Origin: Desulfobacula sp.
GTDB taxonomy: Bacteria > Desulfobacterota > Desulfobacteria > Desulfobacterales > Desulfobacteraceae
Direction: 5' to 3'
Length of the DNA stretch: 7,917 nt
Assembly (NCBI GenBank): GCA_023144585.1
Contig: JAGLFI010000047.1
Span: forward strand, 1-7,917
This document shows, piece by piece, positions 1-5,682 of this stretch; position 1 is the stretch's first letter, and each line of letters starts with the position of its first letter. The notes beneath the pieces were generated by a model. That model was not told the origin of the DNA and did no database searches. It saw nothing but the letters and a program-made list of their open reading frames with translations. The position numbers were made by a program, and so were the translations under genes.

Positions 1-752
1 AGCTTTTCAATGATCTCATCGGTGGAGCCTTCAAGCATCTCAGCACCATCACCCATATCCGGTACAAAATAATCAACCCGCTTTGTTTTTGCGCCGGCTT
101 CTCCAACACTATCTGCATCAATACCGAGATCAGATGTTCCTTTAACAGGGATATCAACTTTGGCAACTTTTCTGATACCACGGATTCCTACATAACGGGG
201 CTCATTAATACCTGTCTGGATAGAGAGAACGCAGGGAAGATCCATTTCATTCATTTCCTGGTTACCACCCTCAATCTCTCTGCCCACTGTTATTTTACCA
301 TCACCAATCTCAATTTTGTTCACCAGGGATGCATAGGGCATATTCAGCATGGCAGCAAGCATTCCACCCACCTGGCCGGCGCCTTCATCTGCCTGGGCAC
401 CTGACAGTATCAGGTCGTAATTGCCTTTTTGGGTTTCAGCCTTAAGAATGGCTGCAATGCCCAACCCATCAGATCCTTCAAATGCATCGTCGGAAAGGAG
501 GATACCATTATTGGCGCCCATTGCCATTTCACGTCTCAGCACTTCTTCTGATTCATCATCACCAACAGTGATAACCGTTACACTTCCACCTACTTGATCA
601 ACAATCTGGATCGCTTCTTCAATCGCATAATTATCCCATTCATTCACTGAATAAACCAGATCATCACGATCAAGATCATTTCCCGCACTGTTGAGTTCAA
701 ATTCATTCTCAGCAGTATCCGGTACTCTCTTGACACATACCAAAATCTCCAT
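1..752 (-). CDS. etfB: Electron transfer flavoprotein beta subunit (EtfB), 3' end cut by window edge
   Basis: This is the beta subunit of the heterodimeric FAD/AMP-containing electron transfer flavoprotein, which takes electrons from acyl-CoA dehydrogenases in the cytoplasm. I translated 250 codons from the ATG at 752-750 to the window edge without a stop. Family length is about 250-260 residues, so only the last few are missing. Visible signs are the N-terminal strand and VKRVPDT (about residues 7-13), a VNEWDNYAIEEAI helix (36-48), and the nucleotide-binding stretch LILSGAQADEGAGQVGG (114-130), which matches the AMP-binding loop of the family. A strong ribosome-binding site (AAAGGAGG, 758-765) sits 5 bases before the ATG. 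It follows the membrane Fe-S oxidoreductase by 66 bases on the same strand, so co-transcription is likely, and etfA is expected beyond the left edge. I cannot tell from sequence alone whether it is a bifurcating ETF, but the membrane partner argues for a quinone-linked one. Confidence 0.93.
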   Translation of the reverse strand, partial: MEILVCVKRVPDTAENEFELNSAGNDLDRDDLVYSVNEWDNYAIEEAIQIVDQVGGSVTVITVGDDESEEVLRREMAMGANNGILLSDDAFEGSDGLGIAAILKAETQKGNYDLILSGAQADEGAGQVGGMLAAMLNMPYASLVNKIEIGDGKITVGREIEGGNQEMNEMDLPCVLSIQTGINEPRYVGIRGIRKVAKVDIPVKGTSDLGIDADSVGEAGAKTKRVDYFVPDMGDGAEMLEGSTDEIIEK

Positions 753-774
753 TATTGCCTCCTTTAAATCAATT

Positions 775-787
775 ATCTGTCACAGAT
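775..787. repeat. Short inverted repeat between the oxidoreductase gene and etfB
   Basis: ATCTGT-C-ACAGAT is a perfect 6-base inverted repeat around one base, in the 66-base gap (753-818). The one-base centre makes it a poor RNA hairpin, so if functional it would be a protein-binding site. It is short enough to be chance. The rest of the gap holds only the etfB ribosome-binding site. Confidence 0.3.
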
Positions 788-818
788 TTATTCGTCTTAA
801 AATCCGTCACTCATTTAT

Positions 819-2882
819 TTAGTATAAATGTTGCTCCATTAGCTCTGTAAAATCCAACACCTCTATTTCTCCTTCTTTTCCTGCGACCTTGATCGCATCC
901 TGGATATTTACCAGGCAAAAGGGACAGGCAGTTACAATGACATTTGCTCCAGCCTCTGCAACCATATTAACCCTTAAAACACCCATTCTTATCTCTTCTT
1001 CCGGTTCATAGAAAAGCATTAACCCGCCGCCGCCGCAGCAAAAGGATCTGTCTCGACTCTTTTCAAGCTCTACTCTGGTTAAGCCGTCAATGGCATCAAG
1101 CGCCTCCCTTGGATCTTCATAAAGACCATTGTGCCGTCCAAGATAACACGGATCATGATATACATACACTTTTTCAGGATCCTGGCAAGGTTTAAGATCA
1201 AGTTCTCCGGACGCAATTTTTCGGGCAACCACCTGGCTGATATGTTTAACTGGAACAAGGTTATCATAATCATTTTTCAATGCATTATACGCATGGGGAT
1301 CTGATGTCACAATTTGTTTTACACCACTTTCCATAATGGCTTCAGTATTTTGTTCTTTTAACTCCTGATACAGCATTTCTTCCCCAAACCGGATGACTTC
1401 ATTCCCGCTGTCTTTTTCCAGTTTACCCAGGATTCCAAAATCAACGCCTGCTTTTTTAAGAATGATGGATGTCCGTCTTGCGATCTCCTGGATTTCATCA
1501 TCATAGGATGTAATACTGTCTACAAAATAGAGAGTATCTGCTTTATCTTTGGCAAGATCTTTAATCTGCCAGTTTGCTTTAAACTCTTTATCCTTTGCCC
1601 AATCCGCCCGTTTTTTCTCCATTTTCCCATAAGGATTACCCCTTTTTTCAAGGGCTTTCAATGGTTTTTGCAGAGATTGAGGCACCATTCCTTCGTCCAC
1701 CATACCCCGGCGCAAATCAACAATTTTATCAATATATTCAATTCCCAGCGGACACTCTTCTTCACAGGCGCCACAGGTAGTGCAAGACCAGATTTCATCT
1801 TCAGTATAGATATCTTCTACTAATAAATTGCTTTTATAAATTTCTCCTGACATGGGGTAATTTTTAAATATTAGATCCCTTGCCTTGATGGTAATAAACC
1901 TGGGAGATAATGAACGCCCCGCTGCATTTGCCGGGCACTGATCAGAACACCTGCCGCAATCAGCACATGAGTAGAAATCCAGCATATGTTTCCAGGTAAA
2001 ATCTTCAAGTTTTTTTACACCAAAGGATTCAAGGTCATCTAATTGATCATTTGAGATTTCATACATAACCGGTTTAATATTGCCCTTTTGAACCCGCATG
2101 AAAAACACGTTAAAGACAGATGTAATCACGTGGAAATGTTTTCCCATGGGTAAAAAACACAGGAAAAAGAAAAAGATCAGATCATGAATAAAATAGGTGA
2201 AAATGTGAAGCCCCTGGAGGATATTTTGTGGTGCTGATGTGAGCATTGCTTTAAATATCCAAACCAGAGAAAGAGGGGCCAGAAAATGTTCATGGCCGGT
2301 ATGCTGGAATTCATAGGCCACCTGGGATGCTTCAAAAAGACTTTCTGAAATCATGAGTGTTGCAATAATCCCCAGTACAAAAACAGCTTCAGAGGTATGA
2401 TCCTTGCCATAGTTTTCCGGCACTGCATATCGTTTGGGTTTAAAAATTCCCCTTCTGACAGCGGCAATGATACAGGCAATGAGCACCAGGGTTGCGGCAT
2501 AATCTTTAATAAAATTATAGATATCCCCTAAAGGTCCCCCAAACCCGGGCAATACGAATCCATCTGAAAAACCGACAACAACAAGTGATGTAGAGCGAAT
2601 AGATAAAATTAAGAAACCTGCAAATATACAAATATGAAGTACACCTGCCAGCATGTATCTTGGCTGCCTGATCTGTCCCAGCCAGACAAGGATAAGATTT
2701 TTAACACGCTGGCCGATCTGATCAAACCGGCTGTCCGGGTTTGCCCTCATAAGAGGTGCAAACCGCCTGGCCATAATATATGCAAACAGTCCTATTCCGA
2801 TGACAGGCAAAACAAATGATAATATCACCGCCGGGAATATCCCGAAGAACTTAAAACTTGCCGGACCAATTATTGAAGTCAT
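819..2882 (-). CDS. Membrane Fe-S oxidoreductase, probable EtfAB:quinone oxidoreductase (EMO/HdrD-like)
   Basis: Probably takes electrons from reduced ETF and passes them to membrane quinone. Domains in order: a NarI/HdrE-like membrane part with about six hydrophobic segments (roughly residues 12-38, 77-97, 127-145, 165-185, 200-215, 225-245) and candidate heme-ligand histidines (H83, H226, H233, H249, H251). Next come two [4Fe-4S] ferredoxin motifs (C306/C309/C312/C316 and C367/C370/C373/C377), then two CCG domains. The second CCG domain is intact (HDPC with C579, CCG at C615-C616, CPFC at C653/C656) and should bind a heterodisulfide-reductase-type cluster. The first (about 450-555) has none of its usual cysteines: DSITSYD, KDSGNE and SDPHAYN stand where Cys-bearing motifs are normal. 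The length of 687 residues fits the fused EMO class known from syntrophic and sulfate-reducing bacteria. The start has GGGAG at 2893-2897, 10 bases upstream, which is slightly long. Lying between a FadR-like regulator and etfB supports a role in beta-oxidation. The quinone partner is inferred. Confidence 0.88.
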   Translation of the reverse strand: MTSIIGPASFKFFGIFPAVILSFVLPVIGIGLFAYIMARRFAPLMRANPDSRFDQIGQRVKNLILVWLGQIRQPRYMLAGVLHICIFAGFLILSIRSTSLVVVGFSDGFVLPGFGGPLGDIYNFIKDYAATLVLIACIIAAVRRGIFKPKRYAVPENYGKDHTSEAVFVLGIIATLMISESLFEASQVAYEFQHTGHEHFLAPLSLVWIFKAMLTSAPQNILQGLHIFTYFIHDLIFFFFLCFLPMGKHFHVITSVFNVFFMRVQKGNIKPVMYEISNDQLDDLESFGVKKLEDFTWKHMLDFYSCADCGRCSDQCPANAAGRSLSPRFITIKARDLIFKNYPMSGEIYKSNLLVEDIYTEDEIWSCTTCGACEEECPLGIEYIDKIVDLRRGMVDEGMVPQSLQKPLKALEKRGNPYGKMEKKRADWAKDKEFKANWQIKDLAKDKADTLYFVDSITSYDDEIQEIARRTSIILKKAGVDFGILGKLEKDSGNEVIRFGEEMLYQELKEQNTEAIMESGVKQIVTSDPHAYNALKNDYDNLVPVKHISQVVARKIASGELDLKPCQDPEKVYVYHDPCYLGRHNGLYEDPREALDAIDGLTRVELEKSRDRSFCCGGGGLMLFYEPEEEIRMGVLRVNMVAEAGANVIVTACPFCLVNIQDAIKVAGKEGEIEVLDFTELMEQHLY

Positions 2883-2914
2883 ATTTCTTTATCTCCCAAA
2901 TATTTTATAACTTA

Positions 2915-2930
2915 ATGAATACAAACTCAA
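2915..2930. promoter_or_regulatory. Weak copy of the FadR-like operator before the Fe-S oxidoreductase
   Basis: ATGAAT-ACAA-ACTCAA has one perfect half-site and a second half matching ATTCAT at 4 of 6 bases, with the same 4-base spacer as the two good copies at 3644 and 3814. Read on the minus strand it contains ATTCATTA, also present in both good copies. It lies 33 bases upstream of the oxidoreductase start, just downstream of a possible -10. Degenerate and in AT-rich DNA, so suggestive only. Confidence 0.35.
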
Positions 2931-2934
2931 AAAA

Positions 2935-2963
2935 GCTTTAATAAACCTAAAAGAACACGTCAA
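2935..2963 (-). promoter_or_regulatory. Possible promoter of the Fe-S oxidoreductase gene
   Basis: On the minus strand TTGACG (2963-2958) is followed after 17 bases by TAAAGC (2940-2935). The -35 is good and the -10 poor (3 of 6). The 135-base gap between the regulator stop and this gene leaves room for a second promoter. No convincing terminator for the regulator gene was seen in it. Confidence 0.28.
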
Positions 2964-3017
2964 GCAAAAAGCCATATTCAACAAAATTTATTTCATTTAA
3001 ATACTAATTGACATTTA

Positions 3018-3617
3018 TTATCCTTTGACGCCTCTCAGATAAAGATCCACCAGAGGATCTGCCATTGAAACCAGATTATATCTACCGCCGGCTGACACCC
3101 AGGTATTGATAACGCCTTCCACTGCGCCTAGAATAAACCGCTTAACAAGACCGACAAAAAGATCCTGGCGAATAGAACCTTCAATCTGCCCCTGCTCAAT
3201 AATATCTGATAACAGATCCAAATACATTTTTGATATATCTTTAATTTGATATTCAATATCCCTGAAATATCTTACTTCCGACTGAAAAATAATTGCCATA
3301 TTTTTATCATTTTGAAATTCCGTAAGATGACACCGGATCAAATATCTCAATTTTTCTTCGGCATTTTGACCCTTTTCAACAGCAGCACGCATTTTTTTAA
3401 ACACCACTGTGGTTTTAAAACTGATGAACTGGTAAAGAATGTCATCTTTATTTTTAAAATATAAATATAATGTTCCGTCAGCCACACTTGCCTGTGTTGC
3501 TATTTGTGATATGGTTGCTTTGTAGAATCCATATTCTGCAAACACAGCGCCTGCACTGTTCAGTATCTTATCATACTTATCTGATTTGTTCTTTTGGTCT
3601 GATTTGTTCTTTTGCAA
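3018..3617 (-). CDS. TetR-family regulator, FadR/YsiA-like (fatty-acid degradation repressor)
   Basis: Predicted DNA-binding repressor that would release its operator on binding a long-chain acyl-CoA. The N-terminal TetR helix-turn-helix is clear: ILNSAGAVFAEYGFYKATI, then SQIATQASVADGTLYLYF and KNKDDIL. ADGTLYLYFKNKDDIL is nearly the same as in Bacillus subtilis FadR (recalled, not aligned). The C-terminal INTWV...YNLV stretch also fits that protein's ligand domain. I prefer the TTG at 3617-3615 as start (199 residues, close to the roughly 194 of B. subtilis FadR). It has AAGGAAGGG 10 bases upstream. The ATG at 3659-3657 (213 residues) has no ribosome-binding site and would lie at or upstream of the predicted transcription start. 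It heads the oxidoreductase-etfB unit, with a 135-base gap to the next gene, and an inverted repeat at its own promoter suggests autorepression. The TetR assignment is firm; the ligand is inferred. Confidence 0.88.
   Translation of the reverse strand: MQKNKSDQKNKSDKYDKILNSAGAVFAEYGFYKATISQIATQASVADGTLYLYFKNKDDILYQFISFKTTVVFKKMRAAVEKGQNAEEKLRYLIRCHLTEFQNDKNMAIIFQSEVRYFRDIEYQIKDISKMYLDLLSDIIEQGQIEGSIRQDLFVGLVKRFILGAVEGVINTWVSAGGRYNLVSMADPLVDLYLRGVKG
3580..3614 (-). repeat. In-frame 18-base tandem duplication at the regulator's N-terminus
   Basis: A 17-base stretch (TCTGATTTGTTCTTTTG on the plus strand) occurs at 3580-3596 and again at 3598-3614, a period of 18. It encodes KNKSDQ followed by KNKSDK, a charged tail just before the first TetR helix. 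Because it is in frame, it adds six residues without disturbing the fold. Confidence 0.85.
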
Positions 3618-3627
3618 ACTTGTATCA

Positions 3628-3636
3628 CCCTTCCTT
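3628..3636 (-). promoter_or_regulatory. Ribosome-binding site that favours the TTG start of the regulator
   Basis: AAGGAAGGG on the minus strand lies 10 bases upstream of the TTG at 3617. Nothing comparable precedes the ATG at 3659. It is the main reason for choosing the shorter protein. Confidence 0.5.
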
Positions 3637-3643
3637 AATGTAA

Positions 3644-3659
3644 ATGAATAAAGATTCAT
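3644..3659. promoter_or_regulatory. Probable operator of the FadR-like regulator (autoregulatory site)
   Basis: ATGAAT-AAAG-ATTCAT is a perfect 6-base inverted repeat, extending to 7 bases per arm (3643-3660). It lies directly downstream of the predicted -10 of the regulator gene and so covers the expected transcription start, a typical place for a repressor site. The half-sites share TGAAT/ATTCA with the B. subtilis FadR operator as I recall it, but the spacing differs. A copy at 3814-3829 matches at 18 of 20 positions when the trailing TATT is included. Confidence 0.55.
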
Positions 3660-3660
3660 T

Positions 3661-3689
3661 ATTTAACAAAAGATTTTTATAAATGTCAA
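3661..3689 (-). promoter_or_regulatory. Probable promoter of the TetR-family regulator
   Basis: On the minus strand a perfect TTGACA (3689-3684) is followed after 17 bases by TTAAAT (3666-3661, 4 of 6 to TATAAT). The start of transcription would be near 3654, inside the inverted repeat and about 37 bases before the TTG start codon. Confidence 0.5.
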
Positions 3690-3707
3690 GCGGATAATTA
3701 TTATTAT

Positions 3708-3732
3708 AAAATTAATTTTAAAAATTAATTTT
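3708..3732. repeat. Two tandem AAAATTAATTTT palindromes in the divergent region
   Basis: AAAATTAATTTT, a perfect 12-base palindrome, occurs at 3708-3719 and 3721-3732, centre-to-centre 13 bases. They lie midway between the two divergent promoters of the regulator and aldolase genes. The composition is extreme AT, so they may be a curved or nucleoid-protein-binding tract, or chance. Confidence 0.5.
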
Positions 3733-3813
3733 ATCTTATTTTACAGATAGTTATAAATAGACAAAGTTCCTTTCTCTTAAACCAAGTTTTCATTTTTGTT
3801 TAAAAAACAATCC

Positions 3814-3829
3814 ATGAATTAAAATTCAT
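3814..3829. promoter_or_regulatory. Second copy of the FadR-like operator, before the aldolase gene
   Basis: ATGAAT-TAAA-ATTCAT, followed by TATT, repeats the site at 3644 with two differences in 20 bases. It lies about 56-71 bases upstream of the likely aldolase transcription start. It also overlaps a possible alternative -10 (TAAAAT at 3820-3825, 17 bases after TTGTTT at 3797-3802). It could place the aldolase gene under the same regulator, or be a second binding site that helps repress the regulator gene from a distance. Confidence 0.5.
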
Positions 3830-3847
3830 TATTCGATATTTCTTGAC

Positions 3848-3878
3848 TTTACATCCGTTTCGTGTCAAAAGATATAAT
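3848..3878 (+). promoter_or_regulatory. Likely promoter of the aldolase gene
   Basis: A perfect TATAAT (3873-3878) preceded at 19 bases by TTTACA (3848-3853). The spacer is 2 bases over the optimum. TTGACT at 3843-3848 is a better -35 by sequence but is 24 bases away. Transcription would begin near 3885, leaving about 35 bases before the ATG at 3920. Confidence 0.45.
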
Positions 3879-3919
3879 TAATGTTTTTAACAATGATACA
3901 AAAAATCAAGGAGGATGAT

Positions 3920-5209
3920 ATGACAATACCAATTAAGTATTTCTCAAACTTTGAAGCCGCTCTGGACCTTGGCAGACCCCCAAATGTAAAAAAACTTTTT
4001 CCCAACTCCAAAGCACTTCTTGTCAGTGGAAAATATATTGATCAGGCTATGTTGCTTAAAGGAAATAGTATGACCATTGCCGCCAACGGGCGAAACTCTT
4101 TTGTCATTAAAGGCGCTCTTGCGGCTGCTCAACGGGCGAATGCTGCGATTATCATTGAAATTGCCAGATCTGAAGGAGGAACAGGTGCCTATTGTGCAGT
4201 GAGTTTATGGAATATTGCCCGGCAGACAGATGCCTTTATGAATGAACTTGGCATTACGATTCCTGTTGCTATCCATGCAGATCATTTCGGCATTAAGAAG
4301 TCCGAAGATATTGAACCGGCTAAAACAGAAATTGTGTCTTTGTTTGATGCGGGTATTACTTCCATTGCCATTGATGCCTCCCATATGCCCGATGACCTGA
4401 ATCTTCTGGCAAATCTTGAATTATTCCCCTATATTCCTGACTGGGCAGGCCTTGAAACAGAAGTGGGTGAAATAAAAGGCAAATTAGGGCTCTCGACAGA
4501 TGAAGAAGCGCTTTTCCTCATCCAGGGGCTGAATGCCCACAATATTTTCCCCAACTGGATTGCACTAAATAATGGAACAACCCATGGCATTGAAGCCAGT
4601 GATACAGGCATCAATGTCGAGCTGACGGCCTCAATCCATGAAGCCCTGTCTAAATATAAAGTCTCCGGTGCACAGCACGGCACCTCGGGTAACAACTCAG
4701 AAAAGCTTCGTGATATAGCCTCAAAAACCCGGACAACTAAAGCCAATGTAGCGACTGCTCTGCAAATGATCTCCTGGGGTCTTAAGGTCAATGATTATGG
4801 AAATGCACTTCTTGACAATGGAAATTTTATCAAACAAAAAGACAGGGGTGTGACAGAAGATATGTGGGCTCAAATGTTGGCCTATGCCAAAGCAAATGAT
4901 TTAAAAGGCGGCAATTTTAAGAAACTGAACCTTTCCTTTGAAAGTAAATTGCTGGTCCAGCCCAAAAAAATTCAGGACAGAATGGCAAAAGATGTCGAAG
5001 ATTTTGTATTTGGTCTGTTAACCAAGGTATTTAACACCACAGATACAGCCCAGATAGTGATAGGCGAAATCTTAAAAAACAAATCCCATGACCCTGGTTT
5101 TAAAGCCCAAAAAATTGAATCAGAACGTGAATGGACAAAAGAAAAGATAATGGAAAAAGCTTCAAAAATTACTACTGATAAGGGTCCGGAGGGAGACTTT
5201 GACGACTAA
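3920..5209 (+). CDS. Class II fructose-bisphosphate aldolase-type protein (long form)
   Basis: A zinc-dependent ketose-bisphosphate aldolase, most simply fructose 1,6-bisphosphate to glyceraldehyde-3-phosphate plus dihydroxyacetone phosphate, or the reverse in gluconeogenesis. Numbered from the chosen start it has 429 residues. Family motifs in order are HADHF (119-123; D121 matches the catalytic Asp and H122 the first zinc His), DASHMP (152-157), ETEVGEI (179-185), NNGTTHG (217-223; H222 a zinc His) and SGAQHGTSG (249-257; H253 a zinc His). Usual class II enzymes have about 280-350 residues. The extra length is mostly C-terminal (after about 300) and includes an acidic end, and the usual NVDTD-type motif is replaced by VNDYGNALL. 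The ATG at 3920 has AAGGAGG 5 bases upstream. An in-frame ATG at 3881 lies at the expected transcription start and has no such site. It is transcribed divergently from the FadR-like regulator. The exact sugar-phosphate substrate is not fixed by sequence. No clear terminator follows, only an A-run. Confidence 0.82.
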   Translation: MTIPIKYFSNFEAALDLGRPPNVKKLFPNSKALLVSGKYIDQAMLLKGNSMTIAANGRNSFVIKGALAAAQRANAAIIIEIARSEGGTGAYCAVSLWNIARQTDAFMNELGITIPVAIHADHFGIKKSEDIEPAKTEIVSLFDAGITSIAIDASHMPDDLNLLANLELFPYIPDWAGLETEVGEIKGKLGLSTDEEALFLIQGLNAHNIFPNWIALNNGTTHGIEASDTGINVELTASIHEALSKYKVSGAQHGTSGNNSEKLRDIASKTRTTKANVATALQMISWGLKVNDYGNALLDNGNFIKQKDRGVTEDMWAQMLAYAKANDLKGGNFKKLNLSFESKLLVQPKKIQDRMAKDVEDFVFGLLTKVFNTTDTAQIVIGEILKNKSHDPGFKAQKIESEREWTKEKIMEKASKITTDKGPEGDFDD

Positions 5210-5219
5210 AAAAAAAATC

Positions 5220-5247
5220 TAAAGTTTTAATTTTCTCAGGCCGATAA
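5220..5247 (+). promoter_or_regulatory. Sigma-28 (FliA) type flagellar promoter
   Basis: TAAAGTTT (5220-5227) and GCCGATAA (5240-5247) are exact matches to both halves of the enterobacterial sigma-28 consensus. The gap is 12 bases instead of the usual 11. Transcription would start near 5254, about 16 bases before the ATG at 5270. It occupies the 60-base gap after the aldolase gene and would drive the DVU0524-family gene and flgM. Confidence 0.75.
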
Positions 5248-5269
5248 CCTAAGTTTAGAAGAAGATTAA

Positions 5270-5679
5270 ATGCAGATACCGTCATATCAAATACAGAATG
5301 TCCTGAAAGTTTACTCGCGACAGCTGACTCAGGGCAAGATACTGAGCAGAAGCAACAAATTTGGAAGTGACATTAAAACTTCTGCCGACAGCGTGACCAT
5401 CTCCTCTGAAGGTAAGCGCCAGGCTATTATTGATAAAGTCGCTACCAGTATTGTAGACCGAATTATTACGGAAGGCCCTAAAGAAAAAAGCGAAGAAATA
5501 ATCACCAGCCAGATTGAAAAAGAAATAGGCAAAAAAATAAAAAACAATTTACCTATACCGTGGTGGATGAAAATAATCAAAAAACAACCCACACTTTGTC
5601 TGTTGAAGATTCAAAATTTATTGTTAACCGAATGACAGAATTAGCTATAAAAGTTGCAGACAAAAATATGGAGGCATAA
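5270..5679 (+). CDS. DVU0524-family FlgM-associated protein, reading frame interrupted (-1 shift needed)
   Basis: The N-terminus, IPSYQIQNVLKVYSRQL, and the stretch SADSVTISSEGKRQAIIDKV are what I recall of the DVU0524 family, small proteins encoded directly before flgM in Desulfovibrio relatives. Their exact function is not known to me. The plain frame stops at 5633-5635 (121 residues) and ends in an unlikely basic tail. Changing to the -1 frame near 5539-5545 gives FTYTVVDENNQKTTHTLSVE and then an acidic/helical end closing ...KNMEA at TAA 5677-5679, about 136 residues. That tail has family-like character, stops 3 bases before the flgM ATG, and overlaps the flgM ribosome-binding site, as expected in a coupled operon. 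The -1 frame has a stop at 5515-5517, so the shift must occur after that. An indel in the A-runs (5531-5537, 5539-5544) is the simplest cause; recoding is possible. The ribosome-binding site is weak (AGAAGAAG). Confidence 0.75.
5539..5545 (+). other. A_AAA_AAC heptamer at the frame break (possible -1 slippage site or indel)
   Basis: The bases A AAA AAC lie exactly in the zero-frame phase (ATA|AAA|AAC) of a classic X_XXY_YYZ -1 slippery heptamer. A run of seven A stands just before it (5531-5537). A weak AGG is 9 bases upstream. I found no strong downstream stem, which weakens the recoding case. Confidence 0.45.
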
Positions 5680-5682
5680 ATC

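Noticed and set aside
3618..3659. ATG at 3659-3657 as start of the TetR-family regulator
   Set aside because: No ribosome-binding site, and it coincides with the operator-like repeat and predicted transcription start. It cannot be fully excluded, because the preferred start is a TTG.
3881..3919. Upstream in-frame ATG for the aldolase (442 residues)
   Set aside because: No ribosome-binding site, it lies at about the predicted transcription start, and the added residues are unlike the family. ATG 3920 has AAGGAGG at good spacing.
4429..4791. 120-codon open frame on the minus strand inside the aldolase gene
   Set aside because: It is antisense to strong aldolase motifs, has no ribosome-binding site or recognisable protein features, and is best seen as a by-product of aldolase codon use.
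5210..5220. Rho-independent terminator after the aldolase gene
   Set aside because: There is only an A-run on the plus strand with no GC stem and no T-run following a hairpin.
5329..5592. Hydrophobic 87-codon open frame antisense to the DVU0524-family gene
   Set aside because: Hydrophobic antisense frames arise easily opposite Lys/Glu-rich coding sequence; no start signal supports it.
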